Source: Lobosporangium transversale (taxonomy: Eukaryota; Mortierellomycota; Mortierellomycetes; Mortierellales; Mortierellaceae). Taken from it: a stretch of 64,000 nucleotides of DNA. Below are positions 13,464 through 27,974 of the stretch, one piece after another; position 1 is the stretch's first letter, and each line of letters opens with the position of its first letter. Position numbers and translations under genes: made by a program. The notes beneath the pieces were generated by a model. That model had not been told where the DNA came from. It did not search any database and saw only the letters and a list, made by a program, of their open reading frames with translations. The stretch lies in contig NW_019028999.1 of assembly GCF_002105155.1 (NCBI RefSeq), positions 434,001 to 498,000 on the forward strand. The letters are read 5' to 3'.

Positions 13464-14351
13464 CTATGACATCGTGTTTTTTTTTAATGCTTTGGAGACC
13501 AATCTAAAATGACCTTTTGCCTTGAGTTTCCAAGAGTTCCTGTCGCGGCCTGTGTTGACCTTGGAAGTGGACAACAGTGTAGACGATGGTTGATCTGGAC
13601 TTGATATACTCTGCACAAACAATGGGTAGCTTGAGCTTTTCATAAGGTCTATAATAGCATCGCTTGCCTGTTTCAGTACTTGTGGATGATAATCACCATC
13701 TGTCACAGATTTTAGTAGTTTTGATCGAACAGTGTCGGAAAGGTTAACTTCATATGGACTGTCAGGTAAAATAAATGTCTCGAGAATCGCAAGCATATCG
13801 CTTTGAAGATCAGAGAAGAGTCGTGTCTGTGTCTGGTTCAAGAATGAGAGAGAGGACTGATGCAAATTAAATTGTGGTGCAGCTCTACTAATTGACTGCA
13901 GTATTGACTGAGCACGAAGCTAAAGTATAAATAAATAGATAAAATAAAGATTAATATGATTGTGATCTGGTTTTTACGCTGGATCATGGACAATAATTTA
14001 CTCTTGACTTATTACCTTGTATTGTTGGGTGGTGCACCAGAATATTAGGTTCTCATAGCAATATTGGGTATGAAGGAATTCTGCAAATCGATCCAATGAA
14101 AATGGCTCGCTCGCTTGATCGGTGAGGATCTCAAGAAGTGATGGAAAATTGTCACGATCATTGGAGGGTAATGAGATGGTAGATAATAATGATAGGTCTT
14201 CAGTGTGAGCATTGCAGGTGTCTGAAAGGAGTGGCTGCTGCGATGGATGCGCGAAGGAATAGGGTCTGAAGGACGTATTGGTATATTGGTGTTGATACAG
14301 CGTAGGGCCATGCGATGTTGACGAATACGATATTGACATTGTGGCAAACAT
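13464..14351 (-). CDS. RGS-domain protein (regulator of G-protein signalling)
   Basis: RGS proteins speed GTP hydrolysis by heterotrimeric G-alpha subunits. Two exons, 14351-14016 and 13919-13464, give about 263 residues. The chosen start, MFATMSISYSS, is the second in-frame ATG; an upstream ATG at 14420 would add 23 residues. After a Ser/Pro/Gln-rich leader comes the RGS opening: FPSLLEILTDQASEPFSLDRF, then FLHTQYCYENLIFWCTTQQYK. The intron GTAATA..TTTAG interrupts the domain. It resumes with LRAQSILQSISRAAP, an acidic helix, and the later helices (LPDSPYEVNLS, SDAIIDLMKSSSYPLFVQS). The lysine-rich C-terminus is short. There is no DEP or membrane domain, so this is a small stand-alone RGS protein. 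The partner G-alpha is unknown. Confidence 0.8.
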
Positions 14352-15450
14352 TCTATGATGTGATAGATCTAGGCAGGAAGGGAAAGAAGGTGTGAAAAAT
14401 AGGTGGGAGGAGTGCCACATTTATACAACTTCTTTAAAAAATATGGAATAAAAATGCTCATGATTGTACGCCTGAGAAAAGTGGCGACATGTCGCACAAC
14501 GTGGCTACTGAGCCTGAAATTATTACGAATTATGCTTCCGATAACCCCCATGTGTTTTAAAATATCAAGAATGGAAGAATGGTACCATATTAAACAAGAA
14601 CCAGGCAATCTGCTCAATCAATGCGCGTGCGATATTTATGAGCAATTGTAGGATGCATATGGGATATAAACAGTAGTAGACTTCAAAGACAGCTGATCGA
14701 ATCATCCATGCATTTATGGCAGTATGGATACGTATTGTATACCAATTGTCTGTCTGATTTGCTTCATAATCATGACCGCGAGAGGCAGTCTTCGCAACGG
14801 GAAGGAGTGGGGTTGAATACCAAAGGTGAATGGCCACAACAATGAAAATCTTTTATTATTATTATTTTTGACATCTTTCTGAATATTTAACGATCGCCTG
14901 TAATATTGAATGTCTAGGTGCTCTATTTATGACTTCATGATCACTTTACAACTAAGGGAACATGCCACATAATAGGGGCTGGCTTGCTTACAACTCTTCC
15001 GTGCTACTTCTTTGGGACGCAGTTACTTAAACTCGTCGGTCCAAAGCAAAGAAGAGTAGGGTAGAATGGAAGATCTGATACTATGCATATACATTTCCAA
15101 AAAGACATTAGGAATGCTTCTAGCAGGTAATATCGCGATATTTTAATAGGATATAGGAAAATATGAAAACAAGAAGTGTTGGAATGATGGAATTCGAGAG
15201 ACTTGACAATCGAATAGTGGTTGTTGCCGCCTAGGCCCGTTAGAATTCGTGCCTGGATATGATATAAATGGCTTTTGCTTATATTGAGTTCAGTCATGGA
15301 AACGTCAGTCGTCTGAGAGCGCGTAAATTCTGTTGTTCGGCCTACAGATCTAAATATCACATGACTTCCTTTTAGCTGTTTGTTGTCCCGCGTTGAGGTG
15401 ATTCGGCTTCAAATCGATTTCTCTCCATCATCACCAGAACACACCCTCCA

Positions 15451-16404
15451 ATGTCTGCCTTAGAGGAAGTCGTCTATCACCCCAAGGCCCCCATCCAAGA
15501 GGGTCTCCAGGCCGGCGCTATCGGTGCCGGTGTTGGTCTCCTCGTCTCTGCAGCCCAGAATTCGGTCGGATCACATTCATACGGTGCTACAGGTGTTTTC
15601 GCACGAACCGGTGGTACCATTGGCATCTTTGGTAATAATGATGAGCTTCTCTTCACACCATTTTTGTTTTAATTTCATGACTTGGATCGAAAGTAAATTT
15701 CAAAAAAATAGATGGAAGCCAAATAACAATTGTCTATTTTCAGTACATTCAGCACGGAGATCTACTCCGAAAATAAGGAAATACAAGGAGTATAGACACT
15801 TTCTTAGATTAAATCGCCTATCAACATTGTGTCCAGCAACTGAAGCACTGTATTCAATTTGATTCTCACTTTTCTTTTTGTCAGCAATCGACAGACCATA
15901 GTTACATGCTTGATTCAACCGCACTTTCATACAGCTGAATAATGAATTTTTTACTTTTATTTTATTTTTATTCTCACTAACCGTCTTATTTTATTACCTT
16001 GGAAATACCTTTAAATTACCTGAATAGCGGCTATGGCCGGTGTTTTTGCTGCAACTGACTCAGCTGTTGCAAATGCTCGCCAAACCAAGGATGCATGGAA
16101 TTCAGTTGCCGCTGGATGTGCTTCAGGATTGGTTGCTGGCGGTTTCCAGCGAAATGCTCAGACTATGGTTTTTGGATGCTTGGGTATGGGTACTATGATG
16201 GGTATTTTTGATCTTAGTGGAAACTCATTGAAGGTAAAAAAAATAATATATTCTTTGAGATACTAGAAGCATACGTGGTTGAGTGAATGGTTTGCTGATC
16301 TTTGAATTAATCATATTTTGTTATATCGACTTTAGGGCAAGTACGCCGAAATAGCTGAACAGCAGAAGCAGGAGTGGAGGGAGTCGCAGTTGAAGACCAA
16401 GTAA
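15451..16404 (+). CDS. mitochondrial complex I subunit, Tim17/NDUFA11 (B14.7) type
   Basis: This is an accessory membrane subunit of respiratory NADH:ubiquinone oxidoreductase (NDUFA11, fungal 21.3 kDa subunit type), from the Tim17/22/23 fold family. Exons 15451-15631, 16028-16233 and 16336-16404 give 151 residues. It starts MSALEEVVYHPKAPIQEGLQ. Glycine-rich hydrophobic helices follow: AGAIGAGVGLLVSAAQNSVG, GGTIGIFAAMAGVFAATDSA, then SVAAGCASGLVAGGFQRNAQ and FGCLGMGTMMGIFDL. It ends in a charged tail (KYAEIAEQQKQEWRESQLKTK). There is no cleavable presequence, as usual for this family. Intron 1 is long for this window (396 nt). The alternative reading as an import-channel Tim17/Tim22 is less likely because of the tail and overall form. 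Confidence 0.82.
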
Positions 16405-16759
16405 GACGAAGGTCGACGGTGCACGGAAATTTATCGAAGGAAACGAGGAAACAAAATCTATCAGATTTTGTTGTTATTGAGAACGAACAGAGCACACATA
16501 GAACGCGAAAAGAATCTTGATAGCGACAGCAATAAAAATGAATAATACCAGTGTTCATTCGGCCAATACTCAAGTTTTACTGACTTGAGGTTCATTATTG
16601 TGATTTTTGTATGCAGTTGTTGTTTTCAAGGTTTTGGCGTTGGCCACCTTAATGGCGGGGATCACGTGCAGCATTGCTCTCAAATGTTTCTGCTGGAAGG
16701 ATGTCGGCTTTCTGCGTCTTTTGACTCTTTCTCTCACTCACTAGCCTCCCAACCCACCT

Positions 16760-16793
<34 letters not shown>

Positions 16794-17081
16794 CGCAGCT
16801 AACTCTTGCCATTCGTCCAACCTCAACCACTGCTATTCTCAAGGCAAGCAAAGCAAAGAAGATTTTTTTTTTTTCTTTTTTTATCTTCTGAGTTAACTGG
16901 AGCTCAATATTAAAATAAGGCAAGTTCAGGAACAACATTTTATTGACATCGATGTGGTTTTTTGTTTATTAGTAAATTCGTCAACGAATTACTCCATTCT
17001 ATTGTTCCATGACTTGTAACACAGTACCAATGACCTACATACCATCATGGCTGATGGTCATCTTGCAATGTAGTTCTCAAG
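16405..17081. other. intergenic, upstream of PKC; CACGTG box and T run
   Basis: A GATCACGTGCAG site near 16661-16672 matches an E-box/bHLH (Cbf1-type) core. A T run of almost 30 bases lies at about 16766-16793. Otherwise nothing coding is seen. A start-proximal ATG at 17048 is out of context compared with 17082. Confidence 0.35.
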
Positions 17082-21091
<4,010 letters not shown>

Positions 21092-21215
21092 CCTTCATCA
21101 ATGCAGAAAAAAAGATAGAAAGCAAAAGCATATCCTAAGAAAAGTTAGTAGAGTGTTTTATTATTACAAATTATATTATATGGTTATTCAGTTATCAAAG
21201 TATTGATTGAAAGAC

Positions 21216-21790
21216 TCAGTCCAGGCGCATGGCCGCTAACACGTCTGTATGTCTCAATTTACTGGCCAAGAGTTGCAAGAAATCCATTGCTCCAACATCA
21301 GGTTGAGGATGTTTATCAAGGTAAATGATGACAATTGAGACATGCAAATCGATCCGCGTGATATAATAAGTGCACCCGATTTTTCGATCATAAAAGTATT
21401 GACTCCGATATTGGCTTAATATGTTGACACTTCCTTGCATGATTGAGATAATATTGGGCCAATGATCCCTTGGGGGGTCCTAAAGAGCATATACAAAGAG
21501 AATAACTAGTAAGTATGCCATAATGGGCATAAACCCTTCCTCTGAAAAAAAAAAAAAAAAAAAAAAAAAGACATACAGGCGGATAACTGTATATGCATGG
21601 AAATGAATTTAGTCCTGTTGGAGGTTCGTAAGGCATATTAGCGCTAACCAATCCTAGAGTCGAAAAGCGCATCCCCCCTGAAATCTCATATACAAATGAA
21701 ATACTGTGTGCGCCTGCCTTTTTCCTAAATGTTCGGATCCTAAAATCAGTAAAGCCCCATAAAAATGTAAATATTTTTGGTCAAGGTTAT

Positions 21791-21826
<36 letters not shown>

Positions 21827-23606
21827 AAAGCAGCCGACAATCAAAGAATCATACATTCCATGCATATCAGGATCCATGTTGGCCCATAAACTTCGGTCAT
21901 CACCCCCAATCGCCTGCTCCTTCTCCAATAAAATATCCATGAAATAGATAGTCATTTTCGACTTTTCGCTCGCGATCCATCGGCTGAGCCATAGAAGATG
22001 ATTTGGTTGCAAGTTTACTTTACCACTCTTCCATGAAACGGATGATGTCGGCGCTGCTTTAGACTTTTCGTCTGTGCCTCCTGTCATGCCTCTCCCTGCT
22101 CCTGCTCCTGCCCCACTACCACTACCTGCATTAGGAATAGATGATGACGTTGACGATCCAAATATGCTCAGCCTCCATGATGTCTCCTCAGGCCGATGAT
22201 AGGTTTTATCCGCATATTCTTGCTCTGAAGAAATCTTTTTCCATTCTGACAGCGCGATACGTGCGAGATGCAAATTTGTAGCTGACTTTTGTATATCATA
22301 TTCACAAATAGATTTGTTCAATAATAGTCCATGTTTGAGGGCTCGGATTTCTAGTCCAATGCCTGTACCAAGGACTGATGCTTGAAAACTTTCTATAGCT
22401 TCAACGGATTCCTCATAAGCATGTAGTGCCAGCTCTACCTCTGGAAGAATCGAGTCTGCATCAATCTCGACGGTGGATTGCGACAACAGTCGATAGCTTA
22501 ACAGGGATGACAAATATTAGAAATAGAGAGTAGAGTTAAGATAGATGAATCATGGTAATAATAATGATGTCGAGTAGCATCCAGAGCATGAGTAAGAATC
22601 AAGTACTTGTTCTAGCGATTTGCATAATAACACATTACAATGATCTTACACTGGGATTAATGCTATACGCAGATGACATAGCTCCCGAAGAATGGTGTAA
22701 AGTACTACATGGTCCGCTGCAGATTGCTCCTCATAGCCATGGTTACCGCTGACGGTGCCTTGTTGGTTAGATGACTGGCCATTACTGCCACTGATGTATG
22801 TGTTGCCATTTATATAGGTGCGAATATTGCTGGCGTTGCTTCCAATGGTAGCGTTGTTGTTATTACTGCTTCCACCACCGAGTGAAGTATCACTAGCTTT
22901 TGTGACAATGTTACTTATTCCTGCAATATATTGATGAATACTGGGTTGGCTTGATTCAGACACATTCATGATAGGGGAGCTGTTCCCGGAAGGTCCTCCT
23001 AAATGACCTTGGCGAGCTTTAATGTTCCCTACTGTCTTTGAATACTCCGAAGCAGCAGCAGCGGTAAGGACTTCTGCTGAACTGCTATATAGCCCAATGC
23101 TTACGTGGTGATATGCCACAATCTCGCGTTCAACATCTGCGATGATCTCACTGTACAATTGATACAGATGCTAAATATCACGAAGAAAGTAACCTTATTA
23201 TTAAGTTGAAAATATAACTATTGATTTTTATACGCTATGTTTCCATAAAGAAGTATTACATCCTCTCGTCTAAAGATCTTGGGCTTGAGGAACTGCATTG
23301 AGCTATAGAGGCTCTCGCATTGGATAATCCTCGAACATATCGACCCCACGGTTGGATGTGCCTAGTAAGTGTGAAAATATGCATTTAACAATATTGGTGT
23401 GAACTCGTGAGAGCGGCGCGTCAATGACTGCAAGTTCAACTCGACTCAAATTACTTGCATTCTTGCATCTAGTTTTTTTTTTTTTTTTTTTTTTTTTTTT
23501 CGTACTTCGACCGCACCTTGCTAATGCGCACCAAACACTTATTGGCACAGACAAAGTCGAAAGAGCCCAAAGCTTTGACCAGCTCAGCACAATCCCGCGA
23601 GAACAT
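21216..23606 (-). CDS. KICS2: KICSTOR complex subunit homologue (KICS2/C12orf66-like)
   Basis: In animals KICS2 is part of KICSTOR, which tethers GATOR1 to lysosomes so that amino-acid loss shuts off mTORC1. The readable exons are about 23606-23517 (MFSRDCAELVKALGSFDF), 23361-23260 (ending KPKIFRRED), 23170-22650, 22496-21830, 21712-21577 and 21480-21216. The match to the animal protein is by motif order. It includes RRED before LYSEIIADVEREI, LRELCHLRIALIPVY, LARIALSEWKK and HLLWLSRWIASEKSKMTIYF, then WANMDPDMHGMYDSLI. The most diagnostic stretch is the C-terminal HWPNIISIMQG, followed by TYYITRIDLHVSIVIIYL and FLQLLASKLRHTDVLAAM. A Ser/Gly/Asn-rich insert (about 22740-22950) is lineage-specific. 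The junctions between 23361 and 23517 and near 21712-21830 are not resolved. The family call is from recall, not from a search. Confidence 0.72.
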
Positions 23607-24393
23607 GAAGGGCTAGCAGTTTAGAAAGCTTGAATGGTTAAATGAAAGAGGGATGTCCACATGAAACCTAACAATCCGATCCTTTTTCCCATTTCTGCAA
23701 TATTATTTAAAAACCTTATATTGTTCGTTATCTGCAAGCTAATCCTGTCACTCTCTAATTGCATGCAGAGTTGCTGGCAAACGGAGCGTTTACATTTATC
23801 GAGACATTTTGGTTCGTCGTTTTTCTGTATAAAGGACCCTTCCCTGAAGCATCCTCGCAGTAGCATCACCGAGATCCCTCAACAAGCTGATCACGGTATT
23901 CCTCTCTGGGGCCAAAAAATCCTCTATAGTATACTACAGTGCTTGAATAACAACGCTGGGGAAATATTCGAGCTCAAGTTATACAAATGAATGAACATTA
24001 TTCCCAGGGCAGCATTACTATTTCAATTAATAGCAAGGACCCGAGTCGTTGCCCGAGAAGCAATCTATTGTAGAATTCTTTTTTTATCCATTCAACAGGC
24101 AGAATAAAAAAAAAGGGTGAAATCTGTAATACAAAGTACCCGATTCTCTCTCTTCAGAAGAGTTGCAGTTGGACAACTATGAATAGCCATTAAGGCCAAC
24201 CAGCTTGACTTTGCCGGCCAGTGGCCTCTAATTATGGTGGAAGTGAAATTACCACAGGTCAAGCATAATTTGCAGGACAATGGTTTCAAAAACATACTTT
24301 CTGGAATGAAGCTAGTACTGGATCCCTTTGATCTCAGGCAGCGTGGAGGACCCAAAAGCCCTAGACCTGTTTAGGCCTCGCAGCTCCTAGCTA

Positions 24394-24438
<45 letters not shown>

Positions 24439-25846
24439 AAGGTTAACATTTGATATATATTTACGTTTTCTCTCAAAATTGCTATGAAGTATAGTAGCAC
24501 TAAATGCATTGGCTTAATGTGCTCTGCAGTCTTCAATGATAAATAATAGTTAAAACCAGATGGAAATACTCATGTCTTAGAGAAACAAAGTATTCTATCC
24601 AATTCAAAAACATATTCGACAAACAAGCCACCGCGACGGGTTGGCAAAGATTGTTGTGGACTTTGTATTTTCAGGTTGAAATTAAAGAGGTTCAGATATA
24701 TTTTTAAATTGGATAGAATACTTTGCTTCTCTAAGACAGACGTTTTATCTGTCTTAGAGAGACATGACTGTAGATGATAAATAAACAGGCCTATTGTGCT
24801 ATTGATATCTAAATAAATATATAAGTCAATGAATGAAAATTACTAGAATGGAAAAACACATTCATTTCCATGAAATAATTTATCTGAGAATTTTAACCCT
24901 ATTGTTACCGCTTAACGTTTGAGTTTTATTTTGGCATATTGGGTAGGTTACTTTCAATGACAATGAGCACGATATATTAGAATTGTAGAACAGGTGATCA
25001 GATCAATTGAAAGATATCAATGTTGAGGAGTCTCAGGAATTAATATTGGGACCTGAGCTTTTAACGAGTACATGTCATACTCCCATTGTGAGCGGACTAA
25101 ATCCTTTTCCCCCCCTATATTAACATTGATTTCAAAATAAAGCAATGAGCCCTTGTGCCTTTACCTTAAAGCATCCTACACGCTGTAATGAGGATACAGC
25201 ATAGAGAGAGACTTTAGCCTACTTATTTGTTTACTTATTTAGTCACCATATTGGAAGACTCTTGATAACTCGTTTCGTTCTGTAAAATAGCGCGTTAGCT
25301 CGCATCAATTATTAGCAAACAGCTCAAAAGCATTAGACATGGTGGAAAGCGTCATCATGAGCCAAAGTATTGAAGTATTACATATGAGCTACCTGCTTCA
25401 GCCATAAGACGCAAAATACCCACAGGTCTATTAATGCAACATAGTGTTAAAGGAACTCATGTACAACCATTGCGACTTAATGGGCAGAGGCAAATATTTA
25501 ACATGTCGCAACTGACGTCTTTAGCATGTGGGGGCAAAAAAAAAGATCTCACCACCTATTTACCCTTGAGCTTACACATTCATCCGTTTTGCAATTGGTT
25601 GGATTCGTACAAAAAAATCACTTTATCAGCGTCACGCCATCTTAATCCATCAATTGTCATACATCAAATACATAAAGCATTTGTGTGCTACGGGCCTTTA
25701 TTGGAGTTAGCGCTTTCGAGCAATAGATAAATAGAGCAAAGTAATATTTTATGTGATGCTTATATCTGTAGTAATCATGGTACTGGTGATGGCGGAGCAT
25801 TTGTGTGGGTATAAAGACAAGTGAACCGGTTCATTGCTTAGAAACC
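23607..25846. other. intergenic DNA with a long A run and an inverted-repeat element
   Basis: No supported gene. An A run of almost 40 bases, the longest in the window, lies at 24398-24436. A short inverted-repeat element is listed separately at 24574-24768. The remainder is AT-rich, with short reading frames that lack family features. Confidence 0.4.
24574..24768. repeat. MITE-like element with about 31-bp terminal inverted repeats and a nested hairpin
   Basis: The stretch at 24574-24604 (beginning GTCTTAGAGAAACAAAGTAT) is the reverse complement of 24707-24737, with one mismatch over about 31 bases. Similarity continues for about ten more bases with a few mismatches. The spacer is about 100 bases. 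Right after it, TCTCTAAGACAGA and TCTGTCTTAGAGA form a perfect 13-pair hairpin around 7 bases (about 24728-24760), so the same end sequence occurs three times. No open frame and no clear target-site duplication were seen. A small non-autonomous DNA transposon is the simplest reading. Confidence 0.7.
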
Positions 25847-26667
25847 TTAAAGCGCACGTTTATCTCCGCTGTCTGAGGATGCTGGTAGTTGTTGAAAGCC
25901 TTCACTCTGCGATACCGGGCCGATATTCATTTGTGAAAACGATCGAGAGCTAGAGGCCTCATTATAGGGTGTACTGCTGGATGTTGCACTGCTGGCTGGC
26001 TGAGTTTTCATCGGTGACTCGTTACCAGTTTCTGTTGTACAATTCTGCGAGGATATCAGCGGCAGGTGCAACTCCCCATCTGGCCCTAAGAAACGGCTCC
26101 TCCGCCTTGTCTTGTGTTGGTTTTTATCGCTTACCGCCCATTCTTCTGCAATTAATTTCATACGCTTTATCATTAAGAAGGCACGGATTTTTTTTTAAAA
26201 AAAATATATATATATATATAAAAAAAAAAAAAAGGTCAGAAGCAGCTTTGGGCCTACGAAGCCTTCTCTAATTTTGCTTAGCGGTTACAACCTTCTCTTT
26301 AATACCCCATCCTTGATATTATTGTCCAATATTCAGAAAGTTAAACCAAAAATGATTCCTTGAATCCATGATCATATGCATCCCAATTCTTAACTACAGT
26401 ATAGTATCTATTCTTTTTGGACTCAACACATCTTTATGTAGGCGCAGCAGGGCTTTCAAGAGTAGGGCCATCCGCTGAATAGAGGAAACACAGTTGTGTT
26501 GCATTAAAGCTTGATGGCCGCATCCATATAAAGCTTATGCTAGGCTCTTTCGCAAGCCATCTTGCTCATGAGGGTTGTATGCATTAGGGGCGCTTGCTCC
26601 ATCCACTTTGCTTAAAGCAGGCTTGCCGGTGATATTAGTCTTTACACATATTCTATCCCTCCCGTTG

Positions 26668-26702
<35 letters not shown>

Positions 26703-26825
26703 AACAAACAAACAAACAAACGACTAGTATTGAAAATTATAATCTAACAATGGTGTCCCCATAGACTCATAGATCCAGAGATTCTAACAAAAAACAATTT
26801 GGGGCATATGGTTGCGGCGGCCATG

Positions 26826-26859
<34 letters not shown>

Positions 26860-27923
26860 TACGCGTGGATTGTGTCAGAAATACCAGACAAAGGCGAAAA
26901 TAAGTAAGGAGTCTGTACCTGTTGAGCTGTCAGATCGGGGTGATGCTTAGCATGATATTTACTTCGCTGCTTTAAAAACCTGTTGTAGGCTGTGGATCTC
27001 CTATTCACCCCTGCTTTCTTGGATCTGTGTAAAATTTTACCCGTCTTTGTGGTTTTCAAATTCGGATTATTGGTTCTTCTGATTGAAATTTGGCGGGCAA
27101 CCGGTCCTTCACCATCTTTACTATGATCAGAAACATATTTTCCTTCAGTCATGCCTAAAGTACTATCAGCGGAGCTATTGCTATGGCCTTTGCTCCCTTC
27201 GGCAGAAGAGGCAAAGGAGCAAGGCTTTGATGCAGAGAGCTTTTTTGGAGGAAGCGCAGGACTATGCAAGGGGGCTTTGGCTTTGCTAGTGTGTTTGATC
27301 AAAGCGCCCTGTGTACTCGAGTCGTAATCACGCTGAGTCTGTGCTTGAACGAGGGAAGATACGGATGTTGCCTCTATTCTAATCGAGCGATGAACAGCCA
27401 TTTGGGACGCTGGGGTCTCTTGAGATGGCAACTTTAGATCGGGAGGCTGAGGGCACTCTAAATACGGTGAGCTCCGTAGTACATTTGTAGAATTAAGTGG
27501 CGAAATATCCCATTTTGATGCATGAGACAAATGGCTTTCGGAAGGCCCTGGTGATGATTTCGGAGAGGAATTGAATACTGAATGTGATGAGAGCATCTGT
27601 GGCGAGACATGCGTAGGATGGACGAGGAATGATATAGGGATTGCCTGCGGCCTTGGAGCAGGTATTGAGCTCGTGTGAGAAGGAAATGGTTCGCTACGAT
27701 GGATAGAAGACGGCGTAGTAATAGTGTCTGCCGCATTTGGCGAGGCATGCCGGTCAGGAACACTTAATGAGACAGGATAAGTAGCGGAATTGGCGATGTA
27801 GAAAGTTGGTGTAGATGAAGTTGATAATGAGGCAGAGGAAGTACCAGGTGAAGCAACCTGGTCCATATGACCATCTTTGGCAGACGTGGGTGATCGAATC
27901 ATTGGGCGATCTTGTCGAGCCAT
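25847..27923 (-). CDS. HMG/YABBY-like box protein, probable transcription regulator
   Basis: Exon 1 (27923-26919) starts MARQDRPMIRSPTS and is a long Ser/Pro/His-rich region. It ends in a basic segment (KTGKILHRSKKAGVNRRS) and the box motif TAYNRFLKQRSKYHAKHHPD, followed by LTAQQ and a GTACAG donor. Exon 2 (about 26190-25847) carries KRMKLIAEEWAVSDKNQHK and RRRSRF, then a Ser/Pro tail ending DSGDKRAL. AYNRF..K..........NPD plus AxxWA is the pattern of the YABBY-type HMG box. In fungi such proteins are presumed DNA-binding. The intron of about 730 nt contains two A runs of over 30 bases and a CAAA repeat. Its acceptor is not resolved because the 5' side of exon 2 is a T/A run and an AT repeat. 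An ATG at 27974 would add 17 residues. Confidence 0.65.
26668..26857. repeat. two A runs and (CAAA)n inside the HMG-box gene intron
   Basis: A run of about 32 A at 26668-26699 is followed at once by (CAAA)5 at 26701-26721. A second A run of over 30 bases lies at 26824-26857, about 60 bases from the 5' splice site at 26918. Confidence 0.9.
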
Positions 27924-27974
27924 GTTGCGGGAAAAGTCAGAATAGGAGAGCTGGGTAAATAATGGAAAAAGCAA

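Noticed and set aside
15004-15360. 118-codon minus-strand frame before the complex I gene
   Set aside because: No family motif; it overlaps the likely promoter of the plus-strand gene at 15451.
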